From assembly GCA_030656215.1 (NCBI GenBank), contig JAUSOD010000088.1, forward strand, positions 1 to 46,227: a stretch of DNA of 46,227 nt, read 5' to 3'. The DNA comes from Azoarcus sp. GTDB lineage: Bacteria > Pseudomonadota > Gammaproteobacteria > Burkholderiales > Rhodocyclaceae. Position numbers and translations under genes: made by a program. How positions within the stretch are numbered: position 1 is the stretch's first letter; each line of letters begins with the position of its first letter. The notes beneath the pieces are model-generated. The model had not been told where the DNA came from. It saw only the letters and a program-made list of their open reading frames with translations, and did no database searches. Shown in pieces: positions 34,177 through 44,651 of the stretch.

Positions 34177-35091
34177 ATGGAATTCACCAAGACCCCCGGC
34201 TGGCTCGACTGGTATGCCGGCCCCGCCAAACCCCGCTTCCAGGTGCCGGCCGGCGCGGTCGATGCACACTGCCACGTGTTCGGCCCCGGCGCCGAGTTCC
34301 CGTTTGCGCCGGAGCGCAAATACACCCCGTGCGATGCGAGCAAGCAGCAGCTCTACGCGCTGCGCGACCACCTCGGCTTTGCCCGCAACGTGGTGGTGCA
34401 GGCCACCTGCCACGGTGCCGACAATCGCGCCATGGTCGATGCGCTGATCCACTCCGGCGGCAAGGCGCGTGGCGTCGCCACCGTGCGCCGCACCATCACC
34501 GACCAGGAGCTGCACGACCTGCACGCGGCTGGCGTGCGCGGCGTGCGCTTCAATTTCGTCAAGCGCCTGGTCGACTTCACCCCCAAGGACGAGTTGCTCG
34601 AGATCGCCAGCCGCATCGCGCCGCTGGGCTGGCATGTGGTGATCTACTTCGAGGCGGTGGACCTGCCCGAACTGTGGGACTTCTTCACCGCGCTGCCGAC
34701 CACGGTGGTGGTGGACCACATGGGACGCCCGGATGTGAGCAAGCCGATCGACGGGCCCGAGTTCGAGCTGTTCGTGAAGTTCATGCGCGACAACCCCAAC
34801 GTGTGGTCCAAGGTCAGCTGCCCCGAGCGCCTGTCGGTGAGCGGGCCGAAGGCGCTCGACGGCGAGCAGGCGGCCTACCGCGACGTGGTGCCGTTCGCCC
34901 GGCGCATCGTCGAGGAATTCCCCGACCGCGTGCTGTGGGGCACCGACTGGCCGCACCCCAACCTCAAGGACCACATGCCCGATGACGGCCTGCTGGTCGA
35001 TTTCATCCCGCACATCGCGGTCACGGCCGAGCTGCAGAAGAAGCTGCTGGTCGACAACCCGATGCGGCTGTACTGGCCGGAGGAATGCTGA
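34177..35091 (+). CDS. ligI: 2-pyrone-4,6-dicarboxylate lactonase
   Basis: A 304-residue amidohydrolase similar to LigI (about 293). Visible are DAHCHVFGPG (His31, His33) and GTDWPHPN (Asp257), the active-site motifs. It opens 2-pyrone-4,6-dicarboxylate to oxalomesaconate. The start at 34177 follows GAGGACAAAG; ATG 34141 would add 12 residues. A 143-bp gap separates it from ligK and holds no feature I recognise, which is unusual in so tight an operon. Confidence 0.94.
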   Translation: MEFTKTPGWLDWYAGPAKPRFQVPAGAVDAHCHVFGPGAEFPFAPERKYTPCDASKQQLYALRDHLGFARNVVVQATCHGADNRAMVDALIHSGGKARGVATVRRTITDQELHDLHAAGVRGVRFNFVKRLVDFTPKDELLEIASRIAPLGWHVVIYFEAVDLPELWDFFTALPTTVVVDHMGRPDVSKPIDGPEFELFVKFMRDNPNVWSKVSCPERLSVSGPKALDGEQAAYRDVVPFARRIVEEFPDRVLWGTDWPHPNLKDHMPDDGLLVDFIPHIAVTAELQKKLLVDNPMRLYWPEEC

Positions 35092-35092
35092 C

Positions 35093-36391
<1,299 letters not shown>

Positions 36392-36392
<1 letters not shown>

Positions 36393-37351
36393 TGAGCAAG
36401 ACAATCAAGGTCGCGCTGGTGGGTGCCGGCGCATTCGGCATCAAGCACCTGGATGGCATCCGCAATATCGACGGGGTCGAGGTGGTTTCGGTCATCGGCC
36501 GTGAGCTGGAAAAGACCCGTGAGGTGGCGAAGCAGTACGGTATCGCCCACGTCGGCACCGACCTCGCCGAAAGCCTGGCGCTGCGCGAGCTCGATGCCGT
36601 GATCCTGTGTACCCCGACCCAGATGCATGCCGACCAGTCGATCGCCTGCCTCAAGGCGGGCAAGCACGTGCAGGTCGAGATCCCGCTCGCCGACACGCTC
36701 AAGGGCGCCGAGGAAGTGGCCGCGCTGCAGCAGTCCACCGGCCTGGTCGCGATGGTTGGCCACACCCGGCGCTTTAACCCCAGCCACCAGTGGGTGCACA
36801 ACAAGATCGAGGCAGGCGAGTTCAACATCCAGCAGATGGATGTGCAGACCTACTTCTTCCGCCGCACCAACATGAATGCGCTCGGCCAGCCGCGCAGCTG
36901 GACCGACCACCTGCTGTGGCACCACGCCGCGCACACTGTGGACCTGTTTGCCTACCAGGCCGGCAGCCCGATCGTGCAGGCCAACGCCATCCAGGGCCCG
37001 ATCCACCCGAACCTGGGCATCGCGATGGACATGAGCATCCAGCTCAGGGCGGCCAACGGCGCGATCTGCACGCTGTCGCTGTCGTTCAACAACGACGGCC
37101 CGCTCGGCACCTTCTTCCGCTACATCGGCGACACCGGCACCTACATCGCGCGTTACGACGACCTGTTCAACGGCAAGGAGGAGCAGATCGACGTCAGTCA
37201 GGTCGCGGTGTCGATGAACGGCATCGAACTTCAGGACCGCGAATTCTTCGCTGCGATCCGCGAAGACCGCGAGCCGAACTCCAGCGTGGCCAAGGTCCTG
37301 CCGTGCTACCAGGTGCTGCATCAACTGGAGCAGCAACTTAACGCCGCCTGA
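36392..37351 (+). CDS. ligC: 4-carboxy-2-hydroxymuconate-6-semialdehyde dehydrogenase
   Basis: A 319-residue GFO/IDH/MocA-type oxidoreductase with Rossmann motif VALVGAGAFGIKHLDG. Like LigC of Sphingobium it should oxidise the cyclic hemiacetal of the LigAB product to 2-pyrone-4,6-dicarboxylate with NADP+. EIPLADTLKGAEEVA and HTRRFNPSHQWVHNKI support the assignment. Last gene of the operon; a strong terminator follows. Confidence 0.94.
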
Positions 37352-37372
37352 TCCGGTCAACTACCATCATCC

Positions 37373-37402
37373 GGCTCCATCCTCACGGCTGGAGCCTTTT
37401 TT
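37373..37402 (+). terminator. Terminator of the lig operon
   Basis: GGCTCCA (37373-37379) and TGGAGCC (37390-37396), 10-nt loop, followed by T6 (37397-37402). Confidence 0.88.
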
Positions 37403-37419
37403 ATTTCAAGGAATCCCGC

Positions 37420-38424
37420 ATGCAAGAACGCGAGCTTGGGCCCTTCCAGGTTGGTGCAATCGGCCTGGGTTGCATGAATCTCAGCCACGCCTATGGCGTG
37501 CCACCATCACCGGACGTCCTGGAGGCGGTGTTGCTGCGGGCGCTGGATCTGGGCGTGACCCATTTCGATACCGCCTCGCTGTACGGGTTCGGCGCCAACG
37601 AAACCCTGGTGGGCCGCGTGCTGTCGCCCTATCGCTCGCGCTTCACCCTGGCGAGCAAGTGCGGCATGACCGGTGTGAATGGCACCCGGGTCATCGACGG
37701 CCGCCCCGAAACCCTGCGCCGCACCTGCGAGGAATCATTGCAACGGCTGCAGACCGATGTGATCGATCTGTACTACCTGCACCGCTGGGACAAGCAGGTA
37801 CCGATCGAGGACAGCGTCGGCGCGCTCGCCGAACTGGTGCGCGAGGGCAAGATCCGCAGCATCGGCCTGTCGGAGGTGTCGGCAGATACCCTGCGCCGTG
37901 CGCATGCGGTTCATCCCGTTGCCGCGTTGCAGACCGAGTATTCCTTGTGGACGCGCAATCCCGAGATCGCCGTGCTCGATGCCTGCCGCGAACTCGGGAT
38001 CAGCTTTGTGGCCTTCAGTCCGCTGGCGCGTGGCTTTCTGAGCGGCGCCCTTGCCGGTCCGGCCGATGTCGCCGCCTTCGACGCCAAGGACATCCGTCGC
38101 GCGATGCCGCGTTTCCAGGGCGATAACTTTGCGGCCAACCTGCGCCTGCTCGACGCCTACAGAACGCTGGCGAGCGAGGCCAACTGCACGCCGGCACAAC
38201 TCGCGCTGGCGTGGTTGCTGGGTAAGGGCGAGCACATCCTGCCCATCCCGGGTACCACCAGTCGCGCCCATCTGGAAGAGAATGTCGCTGCGGCAAATGT
38301 GGTCCTGAGCGCCGATGTCGTCTCCCGGCTGGACGCACTGATCAACCAGCGCACCGTTGCCGGCCCGCGCTACAACGTGGCAACCCAGACCGAGATCGAT
38401 ACCGAGGAGTTCGGCGCATCGTGA
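37420..38424 (+). CDS. Aldo/keto reductase
   Basis: A 334-residue AKR barrel. Catalytic tetrad regions are visible: Asp and Tyr in HFDTASLYG, Lys in LASKCG and His in YYLHRWD. NADPH-binding C-terminal segment is PIPGTTSRAHLEEN. Substrate unknown; the family includes reductases for aromatic aldehydes. CAAGGAATC precedes the ATG. It is placed just after the lig terminator and overlaps the next gene by GTGA. Confidence 0.92.
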   Translation: MQERELGPFQVGAIGLGCMNLSHAYGVPPSPDVLEAVLLRALDLGVTHFDTASLYGFGANETLVGRVLSPYRSRFTLASKCGMTGVNGTRVIDGRPETLRRTCEESLQRLQTDVIDLYYLHRWDKQVPIEDSVGALAELVREGKIRSIGLSEVSADTLRRAHAVHPVAALQTEYSLWTRNPEIAVLDACRELGISFVAFSPLARGFLSGALAGPADVAAFDAKDIRRAMPRFQGDNFAANLRLLDAYRTLASEANCTPAQLALAWLLGKGEHILPIPGTTSRAHLEENVAAANVVLSADVVSRLDALINQRTVAGPRYNVATQTEIDTEEFGAS

Positions 38425-39251
38425 GGGCTGCATCCCGTCCTTCGTCCGGGTGGCGGGTGGGGCGTATTCTGGCCGTCGTGGTGCTGGCCTTCCTGCTGCC
38501 GCTGGGCGGATCGGTCGTAAGCTATTACGCCGGTGAGGCGCAGGCCGCAGACTGGCGTACCGCGCGGCGCGACAGCAGCGGGCTAGCGCCCGATCCGGCG
38601 CAGACCCGCGAAGCGGTCATCCAAGTCTATGCCGCGCGCGCGGTGCGCTGGCGCGGAATCTTCGGCGTACACACCTGGATTGCGGTCAAGCCGCGCGATG
38701 CCGCGCACTACACCCGATTCGAGGTGATGGGTTTCGGTGTTTCCCAGGGCCGTCAGGCGGTACGGATCCACGGCGGCATTCCCGACGCCTACTGGTTCGG
38801 CAGCCAACCGACCCTGCTGCGCGACGTGCGCGGGGGCGAGGAGGTGGACCGTCTGATCGCGCGTCTGCACGACGCCGCCGCGCGCTATCCTCATCCCGAC
38901 GAATACCGCATTTGGCCTGGCCCCAACAGCAACACCTTCATCGCCTACCTCGCACGCGAGGTACCGGAGTTGCGCCTCGAACTGCCATCCACCGCGATCG
39001 GCAAGGATTACCTGCCGGAGGGCGCCGCCTTCGGGTCCGCGCCCAGCGGCTCGGGCGTGCAGCTGTCGCTGTTCGGCCTGCTCGGTCTCACCCTGGCGGT
39101 GGAGGAGGGCGTCGAGTTGAACCTGCTCGGGCTCAGCCTCGGCGTGGATGCGTGGCCGCCGGCGCTCAAGCTGCCGGGCATCGGCCGGGTCGGTATGCCC
39201 GCGCACTCGCCGGACAGCGAGTACTGGGGGATCGTGCGCCTGGTGCCCTGA
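38421..39251 (+). CDS. DUF3750 domain protein
   Basis: A 276-residue protein with GTG start overlapping the AKR stop. A hydrophobic segment at residues 13-33 anchors it in the inner membrane or acts as an uncleaved signal. Segments GIFGVHTWIAVKPRD, PDAYWFGSQPTLL and YRIWPGPNSNTFIAYLAREVPEL match DUF3750, a family of NlpC/P60-like envelope proteins without known activity. A second hydrophobic region near 210-235 may be structural. Confidence 0.85.
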   Translation: MRAASRPSSGWRVGRILAVVVLAFLLPLGGSVVSYYAGEAQAADWRTARRDSSGLAPDPAQTREAVIQVYAARAVRWRGIFGVHTWIAVKPRDAAHYTRFEVMGFGVSQGRQAVRIHGGIPDAYWFGSQPTLLRDVRGGEEVDRLIARLHDAAARYPHPDEYRIWPGPNSNTFIAYLAREVPELRLELPSTAIGKDYLPEGAAFGSAPSGSGVQLSLFGLLGLTLAVEEGVELNLLGLSLGVDAWPPALKLPGIGRVGMPAHSPDSEYWGIVRLVP

Positions 39252-39328
39252 ATCCGCGCCAGGCGCAGAGAACCGATCTGGCGCTGTTCCATCTAAACGG
39301 GTTCCATAACCCGAGAGAGGAGCATTCC

Positions 39329-40018
39329 ATGTACGGCGCGACGAAGACGAAGACGTTGAAGGTCTTGGCCGGTTCCTTGTTTGTTTGGAGCCTGTCGGCA
39401 ACGACCGCGGCGGGAGCCGAACTGTCGTTTTTCATCACCAGCGTCGGCGTTGGCGATGGGGCCAATCTCGGCGGCCTTGAGGGCGCCGATCGGCATTGTC
39501 AGTCTCTGGCTGCGGCTGTCGGTGCCGGGAGCCGAACCTGGCGTGCCTACCTGAGCACCCAGGGAACTGCACTCAACGACCCGAATGCGGTCCATGCCCG
39601 CGACCGAATCGGTAGCGGGCCCTGGCACAACGCCAAGGGCGAGCTGATCGCGAGGAACGTCGAGGAACTCCACTCGGCCGCTGCCAATATGACCAAGGAA
39701 ACGGCATTGGACGAGAAAGGCAAGGTCGTGAATGGCCGCACCGAGAGTCCCAACCGACACGATATTCTTACTGGCTCCCGGCTCGACGGAACAGCGTTTC
39801 CGCCCAGCCCGCCGTATGCGGACATGACTTGCGGCAACTGGATGAAGGGCGGCGAAGAAGGCATGGCCATGACCGGGCATCATGATCGCGTCGGACCTGT
39901 CGAACACGCCTGGGCGACGTCCTGGAACTCCTCACATCCGAGCCGGGGTGGGTGTACCCAGGCTGCGTTGCGCAGCACCGGCGGGGACGGGCTGTTCTAC
40001 TGCTTCGCCGAGAAATAG
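39329..40018 (+). CDS. Secreted endostatin/lectin-like protein
   Basis: A 229-residue protein with a signal peptide ending near TTAAGA (about residue 30). The body begins GLEGADRHCQSLAAAVG and WRAYLSTQ, a pattern seen in secreted bacterial proteins with a collagen NC10/C-type-lectin-like fold. Four Cys (HCQ, TCG, GCT, YCF) could form two disulphides. GAGAGGAG precedes the ATG. Probably periplasmic or exported; function unknown. The signal peptide and Cys pairs are clear; the fold is an impression. Confidence 0.75.
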   Translation: MYGATKTKTLKVLAGSLFVWSLSATTAAGAELSFFITSVGVGDGANLGGLEGADRHCQSLAAAVGAGSRTWRAYLSTQGTALNDPNAVHARDRIGSGPWHNAKGELIARNVEELHSAAANMTKETALDEKGKVVNGRTESPNRHDILTGSRLDGTAFPPSPPYADMTCGNWMKGGEEGMAMTGHHDRVGPVEHAWATSWNSSHPSRGGCTQAALRSTGGDGLFYCFAEK

Positions 40019-40055
40019 CGAGGCCGTCCACCATCGCGTAGAGCCTGGCCGCCCT

Positions 40056-40430
40056 CGACAAAATCCCACAGCGCACGGGAGGACGCTTCATAGCTGGTGG
40101 TGAAGAAGGGCAGTTCGAACACTTCGGTCAGTGTAAAGCGCCCCGGCGTATAACCCGGCAGCGTCCATGCAATGTCGGCCACGCCATCGCGCACTTGGTT
40201 GAGTAGCTGCGGAGGCGTGCCGCCCAACTGGTTGGCCGGGTAGATTTGACACTTCATCCGGCCCTGCGACTCGGCCGCGATCTTGTCGCACTACGGGGCG
40301 ATGAACTGAGTGTGGGCCGGCGTGGTCGGCGTGAGGAAATGGGCGACCTTGAGGACGATGTCGTCGACATTGGCGAGCGAGGGAACAAGGGTGGCGGTGG
40401 CGACGGCCAGCCAAGACTGCGGAACTTCAT
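40056..40430 (-). pseudogene. Decayed TRAP substrate-binding protein (dctP-like)
   Basis: The minus strand from 40430 encodes a close relative of the complete dctP at 44776. Matching stretches are IVLKVAHFL, CDKIAAESQGRMKCQIYPA, QLGGTPPQLLNQVRDGVADI and WTLPGYTPGRF. A frameshift splits the signal peptide (near codon 7), and an amber codon at 40297-40299 replaces the Trp of the ISPWCDK segment. Similarity stops at ALWDFV near 40056, so the last 70% of the gene is missing. The ATG with GGAG 7 nt upstream is still recognisable. Confidence 0.85.
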
Positions 40431-40469
40431 TCTTCGTCTCCGTGTATGAATCGAGCCAGTCCGGTACGG

Positions 40470-40640
40470 GTCGGGTGCCAGTTTTCTTATCAGCTGGCCG
40501 GCGCGGAAATAGAACACCGAGTACTGCCGTGTGGCGCTGTCGCCACGGGTCACGACTTGGTCATAGCCGGCGGACAGCCCGACCATCTGCAGCTTGACCT
40601 CGTACTGGTCGGACCAGACCCGCGGGGCACGGGAGTCTGC
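40470..40640 (-). pseudogene. C-terminal fragment of FAD ferredoxin reductase
   Basis: Minus-strand translation gives VWSDQYEVKLQMVGLSAGYDQ, RGDSATRQYSVFYFRAGQLI, the typical reductase_C domain of ferredoxin-NAD(P)+ reductases (BphA4-type). No upstream FAD/NAD domains are present before the peroxidase-like gene stop at 40652. It lies immediately upstream of the dctP remnant. Remains of a former ring-hydroxylating or demethylating oxygenase system are suggested (inference). Confidence 0.7.
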
Positions 40641-40651
40641 CGACGACGGGT

Positions 40652-42085
40652 TCAGAGCGCGCGCAGGAAGGCGGTCAGGTCGGATTTCTCCTCAGCCGTC
40701 AGCCCGGTGCCGAGCACCAGATTGAAGTACTCGACGGTGTCCTCGATCGTCAGCAGGCGGCCGTCATGCAGATAGGGGGGCGATTCCTTCAGGCCGCGCA
40801 GTGGAAAGGTCTTGATCGGGCCATCCACTGCGGCCATGCGGCCGTTGATCTCGCGCGGTTTGAAGAAGCGCTCGGTCTGCAGGTCGTGCATCAAGTTGTC
40901 GGTGTAGTAGGGCGGCGCATGGCAGCCCGCACACTGGCCCTTGCCGAAGAACACCTCCTGCCCACGCAACTCGGCCTGGCTTGCCTTTATTGGGATCAGC
41001 TTGCCGAACACGTCCAGCTTCGGCGCCGGGGGAAAATCGAGCAGGGCCTGAAACTCGCCCATGAAATGAACCTGGCTGCCGCGTTCGAGGATGTTCACCC
41101 CCTTCTTCGTCGCGATGACCGGATCGCCATCGAAGTAGGCGGCGCGTTGCTCGAACTCGGTAAAATCCTCCACCGATTTCAGCGCACGCTGTGAGCCGAA
41201 CAGGCGCTGGATGTTCACTCCGCGCAGCGAGGGGGTGTCCAGGCGGTGGCGGAAGGCCTGCGGGCGAATGTCGCCGACCAGGTGGGTGCTCGCGTTGGTG
41301 TGACCATTCACGTGGCAGTCGAAACAGGTCACCCCTTGTGATGGCTTGTCCGAGCGGCGGTCGGCGGTGGCATTGAACTGCTGCTGCGGGAACGGCGTCA
41401 GCAACAGGCGCAGGCCTTCGAGCTGCTTGGGATTGAGCACGCCGTCGAAGAGCTCGAAGTAGTTTGCCAGACTCACCACCTGGCCGCCGGACACATCGCC
41501 GAGGTCCTTTCTCGTGGTCAGGAAGATCGCGGGCGGAAACTCGGGCAGCAGGTGGTCGGGCAGGTCAAAGCTCAGGTCGAAGCGATTGAGGTCACGGCCG
41601 TCCTGCTCGAGCATTCGGTCGATGTGGAATTGCGGGAACAGCATTCCGCCTTCGGCGTGGTGGGGATGCGGGAGCGGCAGGAAGCCCGCCGGCCACAGAT
41701 CGCCCTGGTGGATCTGCTCGGGGCTCATGCCGGCGAGTGCTTCCCACGACGAGGCGCCCTCAGGCAGTTTTACCCGGATACCGGTCTGCACCCTCTTGCC
41801 CCGCGTCATCGCCACATTGCCCGGGCGGTCGCTGAGGTCGTAGCGTTGCTCGAGCAGGGTTTGGTGACGGCGCTCGACTTCCGGCTTGAGGTCGACAAAA
41901 CGTGCCCGGAGCGCGGAAAAGCTCTCGTCGCTCGCCACCGGTGCGTAGCTCTTGCCGCCGAGGGCACCGAAAGGCAGTAGCAGCGCGCAACTTGCCAGCG
42001 CTGCGGTGAGGAGGGGAATGTGGCGTCGTGAGGGTGTCCGGTCGTGCCGACGGAGCTTCCACGGCTGAGGTGCTGGATGTTGCAT
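40652..42085 (-). CDS. Di-haem cytochrome c peroxidase-like protein
   Basis: A 477-residue exported protein with signal-like hydrophobic residues 24-42 after a basic N-terminus. Two haem c motifs, CFDCH (254-258) and CAGCH (385-389), are in the order of the MauG/cytochrome c peroxidase superfamily. The C-terminus (LHDGRLLTIEDTVEYFN, LTAFLRAL) is typical of it. GAGGAG lies 6 nt before the ATG at 42085. Likely periplasmic; peroxidase or haem-based oxygenase activity is possible. It lies between pseudogene remnants and a LysR gene. Confidence 0.88.
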   Translation of the reverse strand: MQHPAPQPWKLRRHDRTPSRRHIPLLTAALASCALLLPFGALGGKSYAPVASDESFSALRARFVDLKPEVERRHQTLLEQRYDLSDRPGNVAMTRGKRVQTGIRVKLPEGASSWEALAGMSPEQIHQGDLWPAGFLPLPHPHHAEGGMLFPQFHIDRMLEQDGRDLNRFDLSFDLPDHLLPEFPPAIFLTTRKDLGDVSGGQVVSLANYFELFDGVLNPKQLEGLRLLLTPFPQQQFNATADRRSDKPSQGVTCFDCHVNGHTNASTHLVGDIRPQAFRHRLDTPSLRGVNIQRLFGSQRALKSVEDFTEFEQRAAYFDGDPVIATKKGVNILERGSQVHFMGEFQALLDFPPAPKLDVFGKLIPIKASQAELRGQEVFFGKGQCAGCHAPPYYTDNLMHDLQTERFFKPREINGRMAAVDGPIKTFPLRGLKESPPYLHDGRLLTIEDTVEYFNLVLGTGLTAEEKSDLTAFLRAL

Positions 42086-42298
42086 GTGCGTCTCCTCTAT
42101 CGCCCACGGTGGTTCGCGTTGCGGAATGTGCCTCCCGCTTTCGATATCGACGACTTCCGTTCCAGCATGAAATCGCCTGCGGCCATCGCCTGCGTTCGTT
42201 GCGGATTGTGGGATTTGCACTTCTGCCACGTCTCTGATCTCACTTGGCATGTGCAGTCCAAGTAAAGTTCGGGATCCGCTCGAATGCCAATTGGAATT

Positions 42299-43252
42299 TC
42301 AAATCGGGCCGATAGGCCCCGCGACCCTATCGGATGGCCCGCTCGGGCCCTTTACCCCGACAGCGTGCACCACCGCCTCGAGCTCGGTCCTCAGCCACGT
42401 ATGGGCGGGGTCATCGTGGTGGCGCAGGTGCCAGATCATGTACATCGGTATCGGCGGGGCGGCAAAGGGCAGGTCGCAGTGATCGAGTCCGTGCATGATC
42501 CCGGTGCGCAGCAGACTGGGCAGCGTGGCGAGCAGGGTGCTGCCGCGGATGAAGGCCGGAATGCCGGCGAAGCCGGGCACGGTGGCGACGAAGCGGCGGT
42601 GGATCGCACGGGTGGCGAGCTCGCGGTCCAGGTCCAGCGTGCGCCGCGGTACATACAGCACGGTGACGTGCTCCGCGGCCAGATACTCGTCCAGCGTTGC
42701 CGGCGGTGGTCGCCGGCTGCCGTCGTAGAACACGCGATAGCCATCCTCGAACAGGCGTTTGTGCAGAATGTCGCTGGTGTCGGGCGGGCGGGGCGAGATC
42801 ACCAGCTGGCAGCGCTCTTCGCGCAGCATGTCGGCGTCGGGGATGTCCGATGGAATCACCCGCAGTGTGATGCCCGGGGCCTGGCTGCGTAAACGGGTGA
42901 GCAGCGGGGGCAGGAGCAGGTCGCGCTGAAAGTCGTTGGCCGCAATCGTCAGCGTTGTACGCAGGCTCGCCGCGTCGAATGCAGCCGAACTCGCGAAGCG
43001 GCGCATGGCGTCGAGCAGCACCCGGGCGTCCTTGGCCAGCGCTTCCGCACGGGCGGTGGCGACAATGCCGCGCCCGGACTTCACGAACAGCGGATCGCCG
43101 ACGATCGCACGCAGCTTGTCGAGCAGATGCGAGACCGCCGACTGGGTGACGCCGAGGCGCTCTGCGGCATGGGTGATCGAGCCCTCTTCAACGACTGTGA
43201 TCAGCAGTTGCAGCAGGCGGCCGTCGAGATGGGAATGATCGATTTTGCTCAT
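42299..43252 (-). CDS. LysR-family regulator of the second dioxygenase locus
   Basis: A 317-residue LTTR of the NodD/LinR-like type. HTH: LLITVVEEGSITHAAERLGVTQSAVSHLLDKLR. Effector domain begins near residue 95 (LRTTLTIAANDFQRDLLLPPL). It is divergent from the second ligA, 86 bp apart, and probably regulates it and the TRAP genes. The start at 43252 lacks a clear ribosome site; 34 more residues are in frame upstream but are less plausible. The C-terminus ends in a Gly/Pro-rich tail. Confidence 0.88.
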   Translation of the reverse strand: MSKIDHSHLDGRLLQLLITVVEEGSITHAAERLGVTQSAVSHLLDKLRAIVGDPLFVKSGRGIVATARAEALAKDARVLLDAMRRFASSAAFDAASLRTTLTIAANDFQRDLLLPPLLTRLRSQAPGITLRVIPSDIPDADMLREERCQLVISPRPPDTSDILHKRLFEDGYRVFYDGSRRPPPATLDEYLAAEHVTVLYVPRRTLDLDRELATRAIHRRFVATVPGFAGIPAFIRGSTLLATLPSLLRTGIMHGLDHCDLPFAAPPIPMYMIWHLRHHDDPAHTWLRTELEAVVHAVGVKGPSGPSDRVAGPIGPI

Positions 43253-43338
43253 GGATTTGATGAGTATTCTTGCATTTATCTTTGGAGTCTGCTTGGCAAT
43301 ACTGTCGCTTTCAGCACGACAAAGGCGAGGAGACTTGT

Positions 43339-43692
43339 ATGAGTGGTACCACACAGAAGCGCGAAATCCCCGGTACGCGGGTTTTCGACGGTGACTTGGC
43401 GCAGAAGGGCTATGCGCTGAACAAGATGTGCTTTTCCTTCAACAGTGCCGAAAACCGCGAGGCTTTTAGCGCCGACGAGAAGGCCTACTGTACGAAGTAC
43501 GGCCTCAACAAGGAGCAGTCCGAGGCGATCCGCACGCGCAATGTGCTCGGTCTGCTCGCCGCGGGCGGCAACGTCTATTACCTGGCCAAGTTCGCCGGGA
43601 TACTCGGACTCGATGTGCAGGACCTGGGCGCAGCCCAGACCGGCATGACCAAGGAAGCGTTCAAGGCCATGCTCGTGGCCGCGGGGAAATAA
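43339..43692 (+). CDS. LigA-like alpha subunit of a second extradiol dioxygenase
   Basis: A 117-residue LigA-type protein lacking the C-terminal tail of the first copy. It shares IPGTRVFDGDLAQKGYALNKMCFSF and LLAAGGNVYYLAKFAGI with the family. GAGGAG is 7 nt before the ATG. It precedes the LigB-like gene by 3 nt. It corresponds to the C-terminal domain of fused gallate dioxygenases, but is a separate gene here. Confidence 0.9.
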   Translation: MSGTTQKREIPGTRVFDGDLAQKGYALNKMCFSFNSAENREAFSADEKAYCTKYGLNKEQSEAIRTRNVLGLLAAGGNVYYLAKFAGILGLDVQDLGAAQTGMTKEAFKAMLVAAGK

Positions 43693-43695
43693 ACC

Positions 43696-44538
43696 ATGGC
43701 GAAGATCGTAGGCGGCATCACTACTTCACACGTTCCTGCCATCGGCCGCGCCATTGCCGGCAGTCAGCAGGACGATCCGTACTGGAAACCCTTCTTCGAC
43801 GGCTTTCCGCCGGTTCATGACTGGCTGCAGAAGGTCAAACCGGACGTGGCCGTGGTCATCTACAACGACCACGGGCTGAACTTCTTCCTCGACAAGATGC
43901 CGACCTTCGCCGTCGGTGCCGCGCCGGAATACCAGAACGCCGACGAAGGCTGGGGCATCCCCACACTGCCGCCGTACAAGGGCGACCCGGCGCTGTCGTG
44001 GCACATCATCAATGAGCTGGTCGGTAAGGAATTCGATCTCACCACCTGCCAGGAGATGCTGGTGGACCATGCCTTCTCGCTGCCGCTGAAACTGCTGTGG
44101 CCGAACGAGGAGCGCTGCCCGGTGCGCACCGTGCCGGTGTGCATCAACACCGTGCAGTACCCGCTGCCGTCGGCGAAGCGCTGCTACAAGATGGGCAAGG
44201 CGCTGGGCGAGGCGATCGCGTCGTGGGACGACGAGCTGCGCGTGGTCATCATCGGCACCGGCGGGCTGTCGCATCAGCTCGACGGCGAGCGTGCCGGCTT
44301 CGTAAACAAGGACTTTGACCTCGCCTTCATGGAGAGCCTGATCAACGATCCGGAGTGGGCGACGCAGTACTCCAATGAGGAGATCGTCGAGAAGACCGGC
44401 ACCCAGGGCGTCGAGCTGCTGATGTGGCTGGCCACCCGCGCGGCGCTGCCGGGCGCGGTGCGCAAGGTGCATGCGAACTATCACATCCCGATCTCGAATA
44501 CCGCTGCCGGACTGATGGTGATGGAGCCCATCGGCTGA
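43696..44538 (+). CDS. LigB-like catalytic subunit of a second extradiol dioxygenase
   Basis: A 280-residue Fe(II) extradiol dioxygenase with all key residues: His12, His59, Glu240, His125 and His193. It is a diverged paralogue of the first ligB. Segments LLWPNEERCPVRTVPVCINTVQYPLPSA and GTGGLSHQLDGERAGFVNKDFDL are to my eye nearer gallate dioxygenases (DesB-like). A protocatechuate, gallate or methylgallate substrate is possible. It is adjacent to a TRAP transporter and its own LysR gene. Confidence 0.9.
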   Translation: MAKIVGGITTSHVPAIGRAIAGSQQDDPYWKPFFDGFPPVHDWLQKVKPDVAVVIYNDHGLNFFLDKMPTFAVGAAPEYQNADEGWGIPTLPPYKGDPALSWHIINELVGKEFDLTTCQEMLVDHAFSLPLKLLWPNEERCPVRTVPVCINTVQYPLPSAKRCYKMGKALGEAIASWDDELRVVIIGTGGLSHQLDGERAGFVNKDFDLAFMESLINDPEWATQYSNEEIVEKTGTQGVELLMWLATRAALPGAVRKVHANYHIPISNTAAGLMVMEPIG

Positions 44539-44563
44539 CCGCAACCGAAAACCTTCCAGATTC

Positions 44564-44611
44564 GGGCCGGTATTACGCGTCTTGCGGAGTACCGGCCCGT
44601 TCCCATTTTTT
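44564..44611 (+). terminator. Terminator after the second dioxygenase genes
   Basis: GGGCCGGTA (44564-44572) pairs with TACCGGCCC (44590-44598) over 9 bp with a 17-nt loop; a T6 run follows a few bases later. Confidence 0.65.
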
Positions 44612-44622
44612 GGGCAGACCTC

Positions 44623-44651
44623 TTGGTGTTCCGATAGCAAAACGATATATC
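44623..44651 (+). promoter_or_regulatory. Candidate promoter of the TRAP operon
   Basis: TTGGTG (44623-44628) and TATATC (44646-44651) are 17 bp apart. The leader to the dctP start would be about 118 nt. Confidence 0.4.
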
